DNA of 64,000 nucleotides from an uncultured Bacteroides sp. (GCF_963678425.1 NZ_OY782857.1:283001-347000), one strand, 5' to 3'; numbered from the stretch's first letter, positions 27,901 to 36,764 are shown. Notes: generated by a model from the sequence alone, not told the origin. Numbers and translations: made by a program.

Positions 27901-28950
27901 GAAAACATCTTTAAACTCTTCTATCAAAGTGACAATAGCGAACAGACAAAACAAGGAACCGGCATCGGACTACATTTGGTAAAACATCTCACAACTCTTC
28001 ATCATGGTACCATTGAAGCTAAGAACAATGAAAATGGAGGAGCCACCTTTATTATTTCTATTCCGTTGGAACAAGGTTCCTATACTGATCAGGAACTGGC
28101 AATACCACGAGCAGAGATCCATGAGAATGAAAAAATGCAAGAAGAAACAGGTAATAAAGACAAAGCTGTTCTTAATGAATCCACTTGCATTCTCGTAGTT
28201 GATGACGAACCGGATATGTGTGAATATATCAAGGAACTGCTAAACGTAAAGTATAAAGTGCTTACCGCTAATAACGGGAAAGATGCTTTATATATGCTTA
28301 AACAAGAAGAATGCCATATTGTTATTTCTGATATAATGATGCCTGGTATGGATGGTTACGAACTTTGTGACAAAATTAAATCGGATATTGAAACTTCCCA
28401 TATTCCAGTAATTTTACTTACAGCAAAAGCAGATTTTGAGAGTAGAATCGAAGGTTTGAAAACTGGGGCTGACTCTTATATATCGAAGCCATTCCATCCT
28501 CAACATTTATTAGTACGGATTGAAAAGTTGATTGAATCCCGAAATATGTTTGGAAAGAAATTAAACCAGGAACCAAATCTCAATACAATTCATATTGAGA
28601 ATGACTCGTTGGACGAAAAACTACTGAATGATATTATTGAATTTATCAACAAGAATCTCTCAGATTCTGAATTGAATGGAGATAAGATAGCAAAAGGGGT
28701 AAATGTGAGCAGAATGACACTTCACCGTAAATTAAAAATGCTTGTCGGTTATTCCTCAAGTGAATTGATTCGCATTATTCGTTTAAAGGAGGCTGCTTAT
28801 CAAATGGAACACACAGACAGAAACATATCCGATATATCTTACATTGTTGGATTCAATTCGCCATCCTATTTCACCAGCTGTTTTACAAGGTTCTATAATG
28901 AAAATCCAACGGAATATATGAAACGAATGAGATCTACTGAAAAAAGTTAA
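24931..28950 (+). CDS. Hybrid two-component system regulator (HTCS)
   Basis: 1339 residues combining sensor kinase and AraC-type regulator in one chain, the usual glycan sensor of Bacteroides. Order: signal peptide (to about residue 22); a periplasmic beta-propeller made of regulator-propeller repeats (YGFIWIGTASG, GNIWIATSNGLNRY and so on, residues 30-650); a Y_Y_Y domain (about 690-770); one membrane helix (about 776-795); HisKA with FFTNISHELRTPLS (phosphoacceptor H833); HATPase with LLSNAYKFT and GTGIGLHLVKHL; receiver with ILVVDDEPDM and DIMMPGMDGYE (phosphoacceptor D1134); and AraC HTH (about 1240-1339, VSRMTLHRKLKMLVGYSS). All key residues are intact. The divergent GH2 enzyme is the likeliest target; the ligand is unknown. 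Confidence 0.96.
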   Translation: MLSRLLFFFCVASLLITTSSAQKKIDYSKNDILHFSITDGLNSNDILSITQDDYGFIWIGTASGANCYEGAKFRSFNYGKGSQCLSHSYAQDLLKDKDGNIWIATSNGLNRYMIHNDSISVYMKETSKGHLLSNDIVHFAKDILNKGVWIATYDKGVNFYDYETRTFRPLNLPKGIRFKNLTSIFEDSQMNLWLGTLQDGLYRYSLKDKSWEHFNTRRVDQISADFMGNIWFAADQVFAYNLKTKKFRMISFANKNYWKCSRIFADKNGYLWFGCFNFVGYIDLSAFEWDKNPIVKEIKLRGDNWGRSFSMVDALLVDKDKNVWVGTYGDGVYMIKGKENQFTLLTHNWSNPQQLTSSNVTCAVRDHRGNLFVGLSNSGIDALDHNLNVMYNMSTKNGLTSNNISGMYNDSHDNIWVISQWEGIDIKPSNSSSFRHLSVSNGLPSNLVHCVKESNDRKKMYIATEEGLCYWQDGKVNTDFIRWARRRYDIRSIDFQSNKIWMGTYGDGLTCYDESTHNIKSFLTKDTETRYIYKIIVRGNYIYLSTRGKGMLLFSIPKKKVIKRIDQYMENYFYPTFEVDNANNVLAASEKGILYLKKKNDVVLFNMKNNIQENQFGNSYAYKESDGSITFYFSGYNGLNILSSKKLDMKPQNIPIYFTGLKINGQNIRPGQPLFGSVKNNPLKDNMMLTRKIELAYNQSNFTITFSSPVYNQKESFSYCCYLEGTDNHWMDVGKEPEVTFRNLAPGNYMLKVKEKNSSIYSELKIIINPPFWDTGWAHTIYFIFFLAILYIAWRISTIKMRAEHKLKLEKTERQKDEEIYKARLQFFTNISHELRTPLSLIISPLESMNQEKYPEISNTLDLITRNAKKLMILINQLLDFRKAETGQMKLNVHYGNLSQNLQNISTSFEGLRVERHFIMKFSSSPVNVTGYYDSDFIEKILFNLLSNAYKFTTNGGTISVVLEQKTVEYKVWAIIKVIDNGCGIPQKDIENIFKLFYQSDNSEQTKQGTGIGLHLVKHLTTLHHGTIEAKNNENGGATFIISIPLEQGSYTDQELAIPRAEIHENEKMQEETGNKDKAVLNESTCILVVDDEPDMCEYIKELLNVKYKVLTANNGKDALYMLKQEECHIVISDIMMPGMDGYELCDKIKSDIETSHIPVILLTAKADFESRIEGLKTGADSYISKPFHPQHLLVRIEKLIESRNMFGKKLNQEPNLNTIHIENDSLDEKLLNDIIEFINKNLSDSELNGDKIAKGVNVSRMTLHRKLKMLVGYSSSELIRIIRLKEAAYQMEHTDRNISDISYIVGFNSPSYFTSCFTRFYNENPTEYMKRMRSTEKS

Positions 28951-29108
28951 GATTTACTCAGAAATAAAACGCACTTTTCATTTATCATATAAAAACCATT
29001 AAAGATCTTCATTTATTACATTATTCACAATCATTGATACAACGATTAGCTAGGATTCAAACTTGTATCCTTTCATATCCAGAATTTGTGAAGAATCAGA
29101 GAAGAAAA

Positions 29109-29133
29109 TTAGCGAGACAAGTGGTCTCGCTAA
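29109..29133 (-). terminator. Terminator after the 50-residue ORF
   Basis: Perfect 10-bp arms TTAGCGAGAC / GTCTCGCTAA, 5-base loop, followed on the minus strand by TTTTCTTC, 10 bases after the stop of the small ORF. Confidence 0.75.
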
Positions 29134-29143
29134 CAAAATATAA

Positions 29144-29296
29144 TTAAGCCTTCCTGGCTCTATGCCCAGCACTTGCCTGCATGTTTGTTTTTCCTGGTTC
29201 GGGAAGGACTGATCTCGGCATTTTTTCTCCCCCAAAGTTCGGCAATATCCTGGTAATGAATTTCCCGAGATTGCTCATCTTCGTTTTTTTCTCCAT
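29144..29296 (-). CDS. Small basic protein (50 aa), unknown function
   Basis: Translates to MEKKTKMSNLGKFITRILPN, then FGGEKMPRSVLPEPGKTNMQ and ASAGHRARKA. Met7 is an alternative start. It is basic, with an amphipathic N-terminal helix and a proline/glycine-rich tail; there is no signal peptide. A tight terminator immediately downstream on the same strand supports an independent gene. A longer ORF in another frame of the same strand (29050-29235) runs through this terminator and is less likely. The function is unknown. Confidence 0.55.
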   Translation of the reverse strand: MEKKTKMSNLGKFITRILPNFGGEKMPRSVLPEPGKTNMQASAGHRARKA

Positions 29297-29489
29297 GATA
29301 AATTGAGTTTTAAATATAAATACCCCTGTATCTATGTAACGCTCTTATTTTGCATTTGTTCGGTAACAAGCCGACAAATTCAGCCTGTCTGATATTATAA
29401 AAAAAGGAATATTTAACCGTTTTTTCATTCATAAGCGGAGCAAATGCACTTTCTTTGCAGAGAAAGAATAAAGCATATACATTATTTAA

Positions 29490-29912
29490 ATGAATTTTAA
29501 AGTTAACAACCGGCAATTACTTCTCTTAGCAGGAATGGTATGGATAGTGGCCGGAGCTAATATCTTAAGGATTGGCATTCTCACATGGCTCACAGACTCC
29601 CAATATTGGTTGTTCAAAGCAGGAGAGGCAACTCTTGTTTTTCTGATCTTCTTCAATCTGATATTCAAAAAGCTATATAACAAACATACAGACCGAATTT
29701 GCAAGAAAGCCAATAACAACCATCTACTTTCATTCTTTGACTTCAAAGGATGGATCATTATGTTTTTTATGATCACTCTCGGAGTTACAGTCCGAAAGTT
29801 TCAACTCCTGCCAAACTCTTTCATCTCGGTATTTTACACCGGACTCTCAACAGCTTTGATTATTACCGGTATTCTATTTTTCCGTAAAGGGATAAATTAT
29901 GCTCAATCCTGA
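29490..29912 (+). CDS. Small polytopic membrane protein, unknown function
   Basis: 140 residues with four hydrophobic segments (about 10-30, 42-60, 85-103 and 112-131). The N-terminal LLLLAGMVWIVAGANILRIG, with its charged residue between helices, recurs in uncharacterised small membrane proteins of anaerobes, but no function is known to me. There is no signal peptide beyond the first helix. It is convergent with the deacetylase gene (27-base gap) and lies 540 bases after the hybrid regulator, with no evident connection. Confidence 0.7.
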   Translation: MNFKVNNRQLLLLAGMVWIVAGANILRIGILTWLTDSQYWLFKAGEATLVFLIFFNLIFKKLYNKHTDRICKKANNNHLLSFFDFKGWIIMFFMITLGVTVRKFQLLPNSFISVFYTGLSTALIITGILFFRKGINYAQS

Positions 29913-29939
29913 ATAAATGGTTCTGTAAACCTTAGTAAA

Positions 29940-30788
29940 CTATCTTTTTTTGCCGAAAGTTCCGCGCATTGATTTCAGCAATGTTTGTGGTGTCCATTTA
30001 GAAACAATCATTCTGCGTATGGTCTGTAACGGCTTTATTGAATCGCGTTTTGATATAAGTATAAATGAAAGCTTAAAGTACTTACTTAACTCCTCAGCTG
30101 CTTTATGATTATAAACACCATTTGGATAAGCCCAGTATTCAACAGGCATACCAGTTATTATATCTAATTCTTTTTTAGGAGTAGCCACCTGCTTCTGCCA
30201 ATCCAGATCTTTATATTTGGTTACCATTGTGTGATCCCAGCTATGCAGTCCAACAGTGTGTCCTGATTTGGCCAACTGAGCAATTTGCTCCTTTGTCATA
30301 TAGTTCTTCTTATTATATGTAATTGTCATGATGAAGAACACTCCCCTAAATCCATATTTCTCCATCACCGGAGCAGCAATTTTATAATGTTCCACCCTTG
30401 AATCATCAAAGGTTATCATTACAGGCTTGTCGGGCAACTTTTTATTCTTAACCAGATAATCATACAGTTGGTCAGGTGAAATAGAATGATAGCCACTATC
30501 TGCAAGAACCTTCATCTGTGCGGCAAATGTAGCAGGGCTCACAGCATACTCGCCTTTTCGTCCATCTTCAATACGGTGATAGCAAAGAACAGGTACTTGT
30601 GGCTTTGCATAAATCTCCGCAGCAGTATTGATGGCATACTTAACAGCTGGAGCCTCCTTTCCCGCCGCCGTTTCTGCAACTATGCCAGAGTAATCACTAT
30701 TAACTCCTCCATCTTTTGAAGAGTGGTTACAACTGATAAGTAATAACCCAATAAAGGCCGAATAAAGAAGAATGAATTGCCTGTTCAT
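29940..30788 (-). CDS. Polysaccharide deacetylase (CE4) lipoprotein
   Basis: 282 residues with a lipoprotein signal (FIGLLLISCNHSS, Cys20). The NodB/CE4 fold is visible: VPVLCYHRIED near residue 70, the metal-binding MITFDDSRVEHY near 123 (motif 1, TFDD), the second motif HTVGLHSWDHTMVTKY near 180 with the H-x-x-x-H-type pair, and VEYWAYPNGVYN near 215. Such enzymes remove N- or O-acetyl groups from chitin-like, peptidoglycan or exopolysaccharide chains. Lipid anchoring suggests an envelope polysaccharide. It is monocistronic. Confidence 0.9.
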   Translation of the reverse strand: MNRQFILLYSAFIGLLLISCNHSSKDGGVNSDYSGIVAETAAGKEAPAVKYAINTAAEIYAKPQVPVLCYHRIEDGRKGEYAVSPATFAAQMKVLADSGYHSISPDQLYDYLVKNKKLPDKPVMITFDDSRVEHYKIAAPVMEKYGFRGVFFIMTITYNKKNYMTKEQIAQLAKSGHTVGLHSWDHTMVTKYKDLDWQKQVATPKKELDIITGMPVEYWAYPNGVYNHKAAEELSKYFKLSFILISKRDSIKPLQTIRRMIVSKWTPQTLLKSMRGTFGKKR

Positions 30789-31809
30789 AGTGTCTGATTT
30801 ATGGGAAGTTTACTATCCCAAAAATAACAAACTAAAACTATTTCACAAAGTATAAACAACAAAAAATCAAAATCATCTGCCACATCTCCCACTAAAACGA
30901 ACAAGAAGCCCTTGCAAAAGTACTTTCAGCTAGTAGCAGATAAAAAAGTTTAACTATTTATCTGCTACAAACCAAGGCTATCTTCCACTAAATTCAGCGC
31001 TCCACAACATCATAGCAAGTATTATCACTAATCCTTGAGTGAGGAATGTTCAGCTTTTAAGAGTAAGATCAAAGCAAACAGAGCTTGTAGCAATTAGCTT
31101 GTTAGCCGCTTTTTCCTGATAAGTTAACCCATTTTGCAAAGAAATATAAGTAAGTCCTCGGCTGAGAACCCATGGGTTCTCGAATGAAGTCCCATGGGTT
31201 CTCAACTGTGAACTCATTGGACTTCATTCGAGAACTTACTTATATTAAATGAAAGAAATGGATAACTCATTAAATAAAATGCCCTACACAAGAAAGCTGA
31301 ACAAGCTGTTATTTCTAAAATTATAGAGTAATTGGAATAGCTGGTTAGTAGCAGATAACTGATTTTAGCAGCAGATAGATTGTATAGAAAGTTTATCTTC
31401 CACCAATCTAATAAATTATTAATCAATACATTAACGATTATTTAGTAGCAGGTGGTAGATAAATTGCAGAAAAAAAAATATTTATTTGTATTTAATAATT
31501 TCGCTAAGGGAAGCTTCTGATGCATCAATCACTTCTGCTTCATGCTGATTAAAATCAACTTCCGGTTTTTTCTATTCAAGCTAGTTACAATTTTTGGTTA
31601 AAAAGACAATCCTTCAGAATTCCAGTATGATCCAGACTTTTGCAGGTGAGCCCGGAACTCCCATAAGTGAATTATTTTTAATACTCCTAAACTATTATAA
31701 GTGATAATTTGTTTAGGTAAAATATGCATTTTTCTGTCTATAATATAAATATTGGCTATGCATATTAAAAATAAACACATAACAGTCCAATTTATAAGAG
31801 TGTAATTTT
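30789..31809. other. 1-kb non-coding stretch rich in inverted repeats
   Basis: No supported gene. It holds GTAGCAGATAAA (30933-30944) inverted at 30957-30968 (TTTATCTGCTAC), further scattered copies of the AGCAGATA motif around 31350-31375, and a compact palindrome cluster at 31143-31246 described separately. It could be decayed mobile DNA, or could encode an RNA. Confidence 0.5.
31143..31246. repeat. Nested palindrome cluster, possible MITE or structured RNA
   Basis: An outer 13-bp inverted repeat (31143-31155 / 31234-31246) and an inner 16-bp one (31177-31192 / 31219-31234) enclose an 18-bp self-palindrome, GAGAACCCATGGGTTCTC (31164-31181); CCCATGGGTTCTC recurs at 31191-31203. The arms are perfect, so the whole 104 bases can fold in DNA or RNA. 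Confidence 0.8.
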
Positions 31810-32508
31810 ATGAATCTTAAGTCATTCTCGCCGGATAACTTAACCCGGCATAGTAAACTCATGTTAGAAAGACTTTTCGGATTAGATCTTATAACTATCA
31901 TACATCCAGAAGATGTTGGGTTAGATCCAAAAGTTTCTCATGCTTACGAACCTTCAGGTTATCGAAATCTGTATAACTTGCTAAAAGATTTTAATATCAA
32001 TTCAGAAGACTCAATCATAGACATAGGATGCGGTAAAGGAAGTGCAATGCTCACAATGCTTAAATTCGGATTTAAGAAAATCGATGGTATTGAAATATCT
32101 GATTACATTGCCAACATTGCCAAGCAAAATCTTAAAAGGCTTAACTCTAATAAAAAGAGTAAAGTATTTATTGGTGATGCTTCACTATTCAGAGAATATG
32201 ATACTTACAATTTTGTCTATTTATTCAATCCCTTTCCAAAGAGTGTTATGTCAGATGTGATTGATACTCTGATTCAATCCATTGGTAGATCAGAAAGAGA
32301 ATTGATAATAATTTATAATAATGCAACCTGCAATGATGTTATTGTTAGTAAAGGTGTATTTACAAAAGTAGGTGTTTACCCTTATCTCAATAAAAGGGGG
32401 ATTGAAACTTCTATTTACTCTAATCGTAGTTACAATAACTCCAGATTATCTTCTAACAAGAAAATGGAGTTAAGAAAAGAATATGAAAATCGAGTAGGAG
32501 GAAAATGA
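31810..32508 (+). CDS. Class I SAM-dependent methyltransferase; 3' end altered by the group II intron
   Basis: 232 residues, cytosolic. Motif I is clear in SIIDIGCGKGSAMLTML (near residue 63), followed by IDGIEISDYIANIAKQNL and KSKVFIGDASLF; the late YNFVYLFNPFP is the usual post-motif strand. The substrate is unknown. The last codons (from Asn227, ...NRVGGK) read through the predicted 3' end of the minus-strand group II intron, so the native C-terminus was replaced on insertion. The loss seems confined to the extreme C-terminus and the Rossmann core is intact, so activity may remain. No strong promoter was found in the 1-kb upstream region. Confidence 0.75.
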   Translation: MNLKSFSPDNLTRHSKLMLERLFGLDLITIIHPEDVGLDPKVSHAYEPSGYRNLYNLLKDFNINSEDSIIDIGCGKGSAMLTMLKFGFKKIDGIEISDYIANIAKQNLKRLNSNKKSKVFIGDASLFREYDTYNFVYLFNPFPKSVMSDVIDTLIQSIGRSERELIIIYNNATCNDVIVSKGVFTKVGVYPYLNKRGIETSIYSNRSYNNSRLSSNKKMELRKEYENRVGGK

Positions 32509-34404
32509 AATAGTTTTCCTCCTATTTCATTTTCCGACCTCTCACACCACCGTACGTGCAGTTCGGCATACGGCGGTTCCTTATTTACAATGCAATTTTA
32601 CAGTAATAATCCGTCAGACAAGGATAGCCCGCTTTGCTAAGGTTTTCGGTGCAAATAGCTTCGTTCAGGATTTGGTGTCCAGCCATGCGCCAGTAACTTT
32701 GACGGGCATTGGCAAATCTCAAAGCACGAACTTTGTCTATTCCACAACGAATCAAATTGTTGAAGCGAGTCTTTATCTTCTTCCAGTATTTCCATATACA
32801 CATACGAAGCCGGCGACGGAGCCATTGATCTATCCTCTTCAGATGGTTTTGCATGTCTGCAAGTTTGAAGTATTCAATCCAGCCACGAATGAATTGATGA
32901 AGTTCGTATTTGCGTTTATCGTATCCCATACCATTACTACGTCCTGTCAACTCTTTCAAACGAACTTTCAGTTTTATGTAACTTTTGGAGTGTACAGATA
33001 AACGAAAACCTGATTTATTCTTATAGAATGAATAACCAAGGAACTTCATTCCCTGCACGTAACCAACTTTCGTTTTATCCCGATTTACTCTCAGGAAGAG
33101 AGTTTCTTCGATAAAACAAGTGATGTGCTTCATCGTGCGAATGGCAGATCGTTTACTTTTGCAGAATATCATGCAGTCATCTGCATAGCGGACAAACGGA
33201 TGTCCTCGGCGTTCCAGTTCTTTGTCCAGTTCATTGAGCATTATATTGCTCAGTAGCGGACTAAGGGGACCACCTTGAGGAACTCCCCGACTGCTTTCCT
33301 CAAATTTATGACCAATTATAACTCCCGCACGGAGATATTTATGGATAAGAGAAATCACTCGTCCATCTTTTATCCTGCGGGAAAGAATTTCTATCAGCTT
33401 ACTTTGGTTGACTGTGTCGAAAAACTTCTCCAGATCTAAATCTACGGCATATTTATTGCCTGCATTAATATAACTCTGGGCTGTTCGCAGCGCTTTATGC
33501 GCACTGCGTTTCGGACGAAAACCAAAGCTGTTGTTACTGAATTCTCGTTCATAAATTGGAGATAAAATTTGGGATATGGCTTGTTGAATAAGACGGTCAA
33601 CTACGGTAGGGATACCAAGCTGGCGTTTCTTGCCATTGTCCTTAGGGATTTCTACCCTACGGACAGGATTAGGATGGTAATTACCATCCATTAAAGATGT
33701 TACCAGTTCATCTTTATGGAGTTTCAGAAACGGAAGGAGTTCTTCAGTTTCCATCTTATCGACACCTCCACTGCCACCATTCGACACTACCTGTTTATAA
33801 GCCTTGTTCTAATTGGCTGGTGACAATATACGTTCCAGTAAATCATCTTTTGTAAAATGCACTTCCGTGAGGTTGTTTTCAGTAATCCCTATAAAAGTCT
33901 GCACTCCCGCATAGCCTTCGGATTCCGTCCTATTCTTTTGCGGGCAGCTATCATTCACTGCTGATATTTTCTGCATTCTTCCCTTCATAAGGTTACATTC
34001 ATTTACTTCTCATTTAGATAAGGTTCAGACCTTCCCCAAATGGTCAATTTAAATCGGGTACTATGTCCTCAGCTGACTCCTCACGGCAATTGTTATCCGT
34101 GTTTCTGAATAAAAACATCCACACGTCCGTGAGATCTCCCGTGGTAAAATGTATAACCTTCATCCCATGTAACCGCAACATATACACGCTGACTCCCCGG
34201 GTAGTTATAGGACTTCGTTCTGTTTTGCAAACTCGTCCGAATCAGCTTTGCCTGATGTTGTTCGTGTTCCTCGGTTCGGGACTTTGCCGCCAGCTTCTTT
34301 CAGATTCGCCTCACGGTCGACACCTTTGCTATTGGCTAATGGTTGGTAACTACCGCCCCCATAACGGACTTACACCGTCAAGTTATGCACCATGCACGGA
34401 ACAC
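32489..34404 (-). mobile_element. Group II intron (group IIC-like), about 1.9 kb
   Basis: The 5' end is placed at 34404 (GTGTTCC, followed by CATGGTGCATAACTTGACGG and GTGTAAGTCC on the minus strand, typical of domain I). Domains I-IV span 33989-34404 plus the ORF, and domain V is recognisable at about 32543-32577 (ACCGCCGTATGC ... ACGGTGGT). The domain VI helix runs to CCTACTCGAT at 32489. Right behind the 5' exon is a terminator hairpin, the typical insertion site of the IIC class, and the reverse transcriptase lacks a DNA endonuclease domain, also typical of IIC. The exact 3' end could be off by a base or two. Confidence 0.82.
32585..33988 (-). pseudogene. ltrA: Group II intron reverse transcriptase/maturase with a premature stop
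   Basis: The reading frame from ATG 33988 (MKGRMQKISAVNDSC...) runs 59 codons, meets TAG at 33811-33809, then continues in the same frame for another 407 codons to 32585. The open part carries the RT domains: RQLGIPTVVDRLIQQAI, the NNSFGFRPKRSAHKAL block, SRGVPQGGPLSPLLSN and the catalytic VRYADDCMIF, followed by the maturase (X) domain HQFIRGWIEYFKLAD; there is no HNH endonuclease. A GTG at 33787 could restart translation after the stop, giving 400 residues that keep all RT motifs but lose RT-0. Activity is therefore uncertain, and I call it a probable pseudogene. Confidence 0.82.
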
Positions 34405-34407
34405 CTA

Positions 34408-34441
34408 TAAAAAAGGTTACTGAAGTTACTCCAGCAACCTT
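34408..34441 (-). terminator. Terminator of the GH3 gene, target of the intron
   Basis: On the minus strand AAGGTTGCTGGAG...CAGTAACCTT forms a stem with one mismatch and is followed by TTTTTTATAG, then the intron. It lies 48 bases after the stop of the GH3 gene at 34489. Confidence 0.75.
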
Positions 34442-34488
34442 CAAATAAACAAATTATCCTAAACTTAGAATTACATCTAACATTACTA

Positions 34489-36726
34489 TTATTTGATCCA
34501 ACTAAAACTTACCTTTTTCAAATCTTTAGAATTTGGTCCTATATATAAATTGAACATGCCCGAGTCCCAATCATATTTACCATCATTATCATAATAACTG
34601 AGTAATTCTGGAGTGATCTCGAATTCCACATTCTGGGTTTCACCTTTTTTCAACAAGATTTTCTTAAACCCTTTCAATTCAATCACCGGACGAGAAACTC
34701 TTGCCACAGGGTCATTAATATATAACTGTATCACCTCCTTTCCGTCATAATTTCCAGTATTTGTGACTGGGATTGTTGCAATAAGTTTATCATTTCCACC
34801 TTTCAGATTTGTCTTGTTAAGTACAATGTCTCCATAAACAAAACTAGTATAGCTTAAACCATATCCAAATGGAAATAGTGGATCATTTGACTCATCAATA
34901 TAAAGTGTAACGCAGGCATTACCAGGTACATAAGGACGTCCGGTATTTAAATGGTTATAATATATAGGAATCTGCCCCATTGACTTAGGGAACGTTGCGG
35001 TTATCTTTGCAGATGGATTTACATTGCCAAAAAGAACATTTGCAAGTGCCGGAGCCGCCATCGTTCCCCCATGCCAGGCCTCAATGATTGTGCTGAATTG
35101 TTTTTCCTCATCTGTTATTATTAATGGGCGCCCACTAAATAATACTAATACTATAGGTTTACCCGTAGTTTTAAGTGCAGCAAGAAGTTGCTTCTGGCAT
35201 TTAGGAAGTTCCAAATATGCTCTTGAATGGGCTTCTCCGCTCCAATCTGACGGTTCACCAATTGTAGCAATAATCACATCCGCATTTTTTGCGGTTTTAA
35301 CAGCCTCATTTATCAATGAATCAGACGGAGCCGGATGTGAATTGGGATAAATATTATATTCTTCTGTCACATTAGAACCTCTTGCATATTGCACAGTTGA
35401 TTTATTAATATTTCTAATTGCATCAAACACAGATGTGGCATTTTTGTCATTCTGAGTCGTCACCCACGTGCCTCGAAGTAATTGACCGTCACTCCCCAAA
35501 GGACCAATCACAGCTATCTTCCTATTTTTCGACAATGGAAGCAGATTATCCGAATTCTTTAAAAGTACAATTGATTCTTCCGCCAAATTTTCAGCCACTG
35601 AGAGATTATAGGATGAAGCGACTTGCCCTTGTCTGTCTGTATTCCAATATTTAAATGGATTTTCGAACAAGCCCAATTTATATTTTAACTCAAGAATTCT
35701 ACGGCAACTATTATCTATATCACTCATTGATACTTTACCCGCAAAAAGGGCTTTTTTAATATTAAGGATATATTCCATTGCATTTAAATCCATATCAGTG
35801 CCAGCTTTCAAAGCCAAACACGACACATCCATGTCATCCCCCAAACCGTGTGCTTTCATCTCAGCAATCGAATTAGCATCAGATACGACCATTCCCCTAT
35901 ACATCCATTTATTACGGAGAAGATCGGTCAACAGCCATTTATTTCCTGTAGCCGGAATACCGTCAACGACATTAAACGATGACATCAACGTAGCAACATT
36001 TGCATCAACAGCGGCTTTATAAGGTGGCAAATAATAATTATACATATTCACACGGCTCATGTCCACCGAGTTATAGTCTCTTCCTGCTTCTGACGCTCCA
36101 TAAAGAGCAAAATGTTTCACACAAGACGCAAGGGTTGAATCTGATCCCAAATCATTCCCTTGATAACCTCGTACCATAGCTTGAACTATGGCACTTCCAA
36201 GGAAAGGATCTTCACCAGCCCCTTCCGCAATCCTGCCCCAACGCGCATCCCGGCAAATGTCCACCATGGGGGAGAATGTCCAATTTATTCCAAAACAAGT
36301 GGCTTCATTGGCCGCAATCCTTGCACTCTTTTCTATCAATAAAATATTCCAACTTGAAGCACTACCAAGAGGAATGGGAAAGACTGTATGATAACCATGA
36401 ATTACATCAAGTCCAAATAGCAATGGAATCCCAAGTCTAGACTCATTGATGGCTATTTTTTGTGCATGATAATTGCCTTCAGGCGTAAAACCGCCTGTAG
36501 CCCCCACAAGCCCATTGCGTATAGCTTGCTCTTGGCCCAATGCACTACCTGCAACTTGTGGTACACCACCTGCAGCAAAATTAAGTTGACCGATTTTCTC
36601 TTCCAAAGTCATTTTATTCATCAGATTGGATACAAACTTGTTCATCCGAGCTTTTTGGGGAGGATTCGCCACTATACTTAAGGAATAGATAATTGACGCC
36701 ACGAGTAAAAGTGATATTTTTTTCAT
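34489..36726 (-). CDS. GH3 beta-glycosidase (beta-glucosidase type)
   Basis: 745 residues from MKKISLLLVASIIYSLSIVA, which gives a signal peptide; the frame is open to 36810, but that extension precedes it and contains the promoter. Domains: (beta/alpha)8 barrel (MTLEEKIGQLNF near residue 40, GLDVIHGYHTVFPIPL near 130, RDARWGRIAEGAGEDPFL near 170), with nucleophile D283 in GMVVSDANSIAEM; then the alpha/beta sandwich (VIIATIGEPSDWSGEAHSRA) and the fibronectin-III tail (ELKGFKKILLKKGE). It is the leftmost gene of the glycan locus and divergent from the GH71/99-like gene. Specificity is probably beta-glucoside but not settled by sequence. Confidence 0.92.
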   Translation of the reverse strand: MKKISLLLVASIIYSLSIVANPPQKARMNKFVSNLMNKMTLEEKIGQLNFAAGGVPQVAGSALGQEQAIRNGLVGATGGFTPEGNYHAQKIAINESRLGIPLLFGLDVIHGYHTVFPIPLGSASSWNILLIEKSARIAANEATCFGINWTFSPMVDICRDARWGRIAEGAGEDPFLGSAIVQAMVRGYQGNDLGSDSTLASCVKHFALYGASEAGRDYNSVDMSRVNMYNYYLPPYKAAVDANVATLMSSFNVVDGIPATGNKWLLTDLLRNKWMYRGMVVSDANSIAEMKAHGLGDDMDVSCLALKAGTDMDLNAMEYILNIKKALFAGKVSMSDIDNSCRRILELKYKLGLFENPFKYWNTDRQGQVASSYNLSVAENLAEESIVLLKNSDNLLPLSKNRKIAVIGPLGSDGQLLRGTWVTTQNDKNATSVFDAIRNINKSTVQYARGSNVTEEYNIYPNSHPAPSDSLINEAVKTAKNADVIIATIGEPSDWSGEAHSRAYLELPKCQKQLLAALKTTGKPIVLVLFSGRPLIITDEEKQFSTIIEAWHGGTMAAPALANVLFGNVNPSAKITATFPKSMGQIPIYYNHLNTGRPYVPGNACVTLYIDESNDPLFPFGYGLSYTSFVYGDIVLNKTNLKGGNDKLIATIPVTNTGNYDGKEVIQLYINDPVARVSRPVIELKGFKKILLKKGETQNVEFEITPELLSYYDNDGKYDWDSGMFNLYIGPNSKDLKKVSFSWIK

Positions 36727-36764
36727 GTTCAACGGTGTTATTTTATTAATTAAAATTTCATCCG

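Noticed and set aside
29050..29235. 61-codon minus-strand ORF overlapping the 50-residue gene
   Set aside because: It runs across the terminator at 29109-29133, while the 29144-29296 frame stops just before it.
34063..34410. 115-codon plus-strand ORF
   Set aside because: It lies on the reverse strand of the structured RNA part (domains I-IV) of the group II intron.
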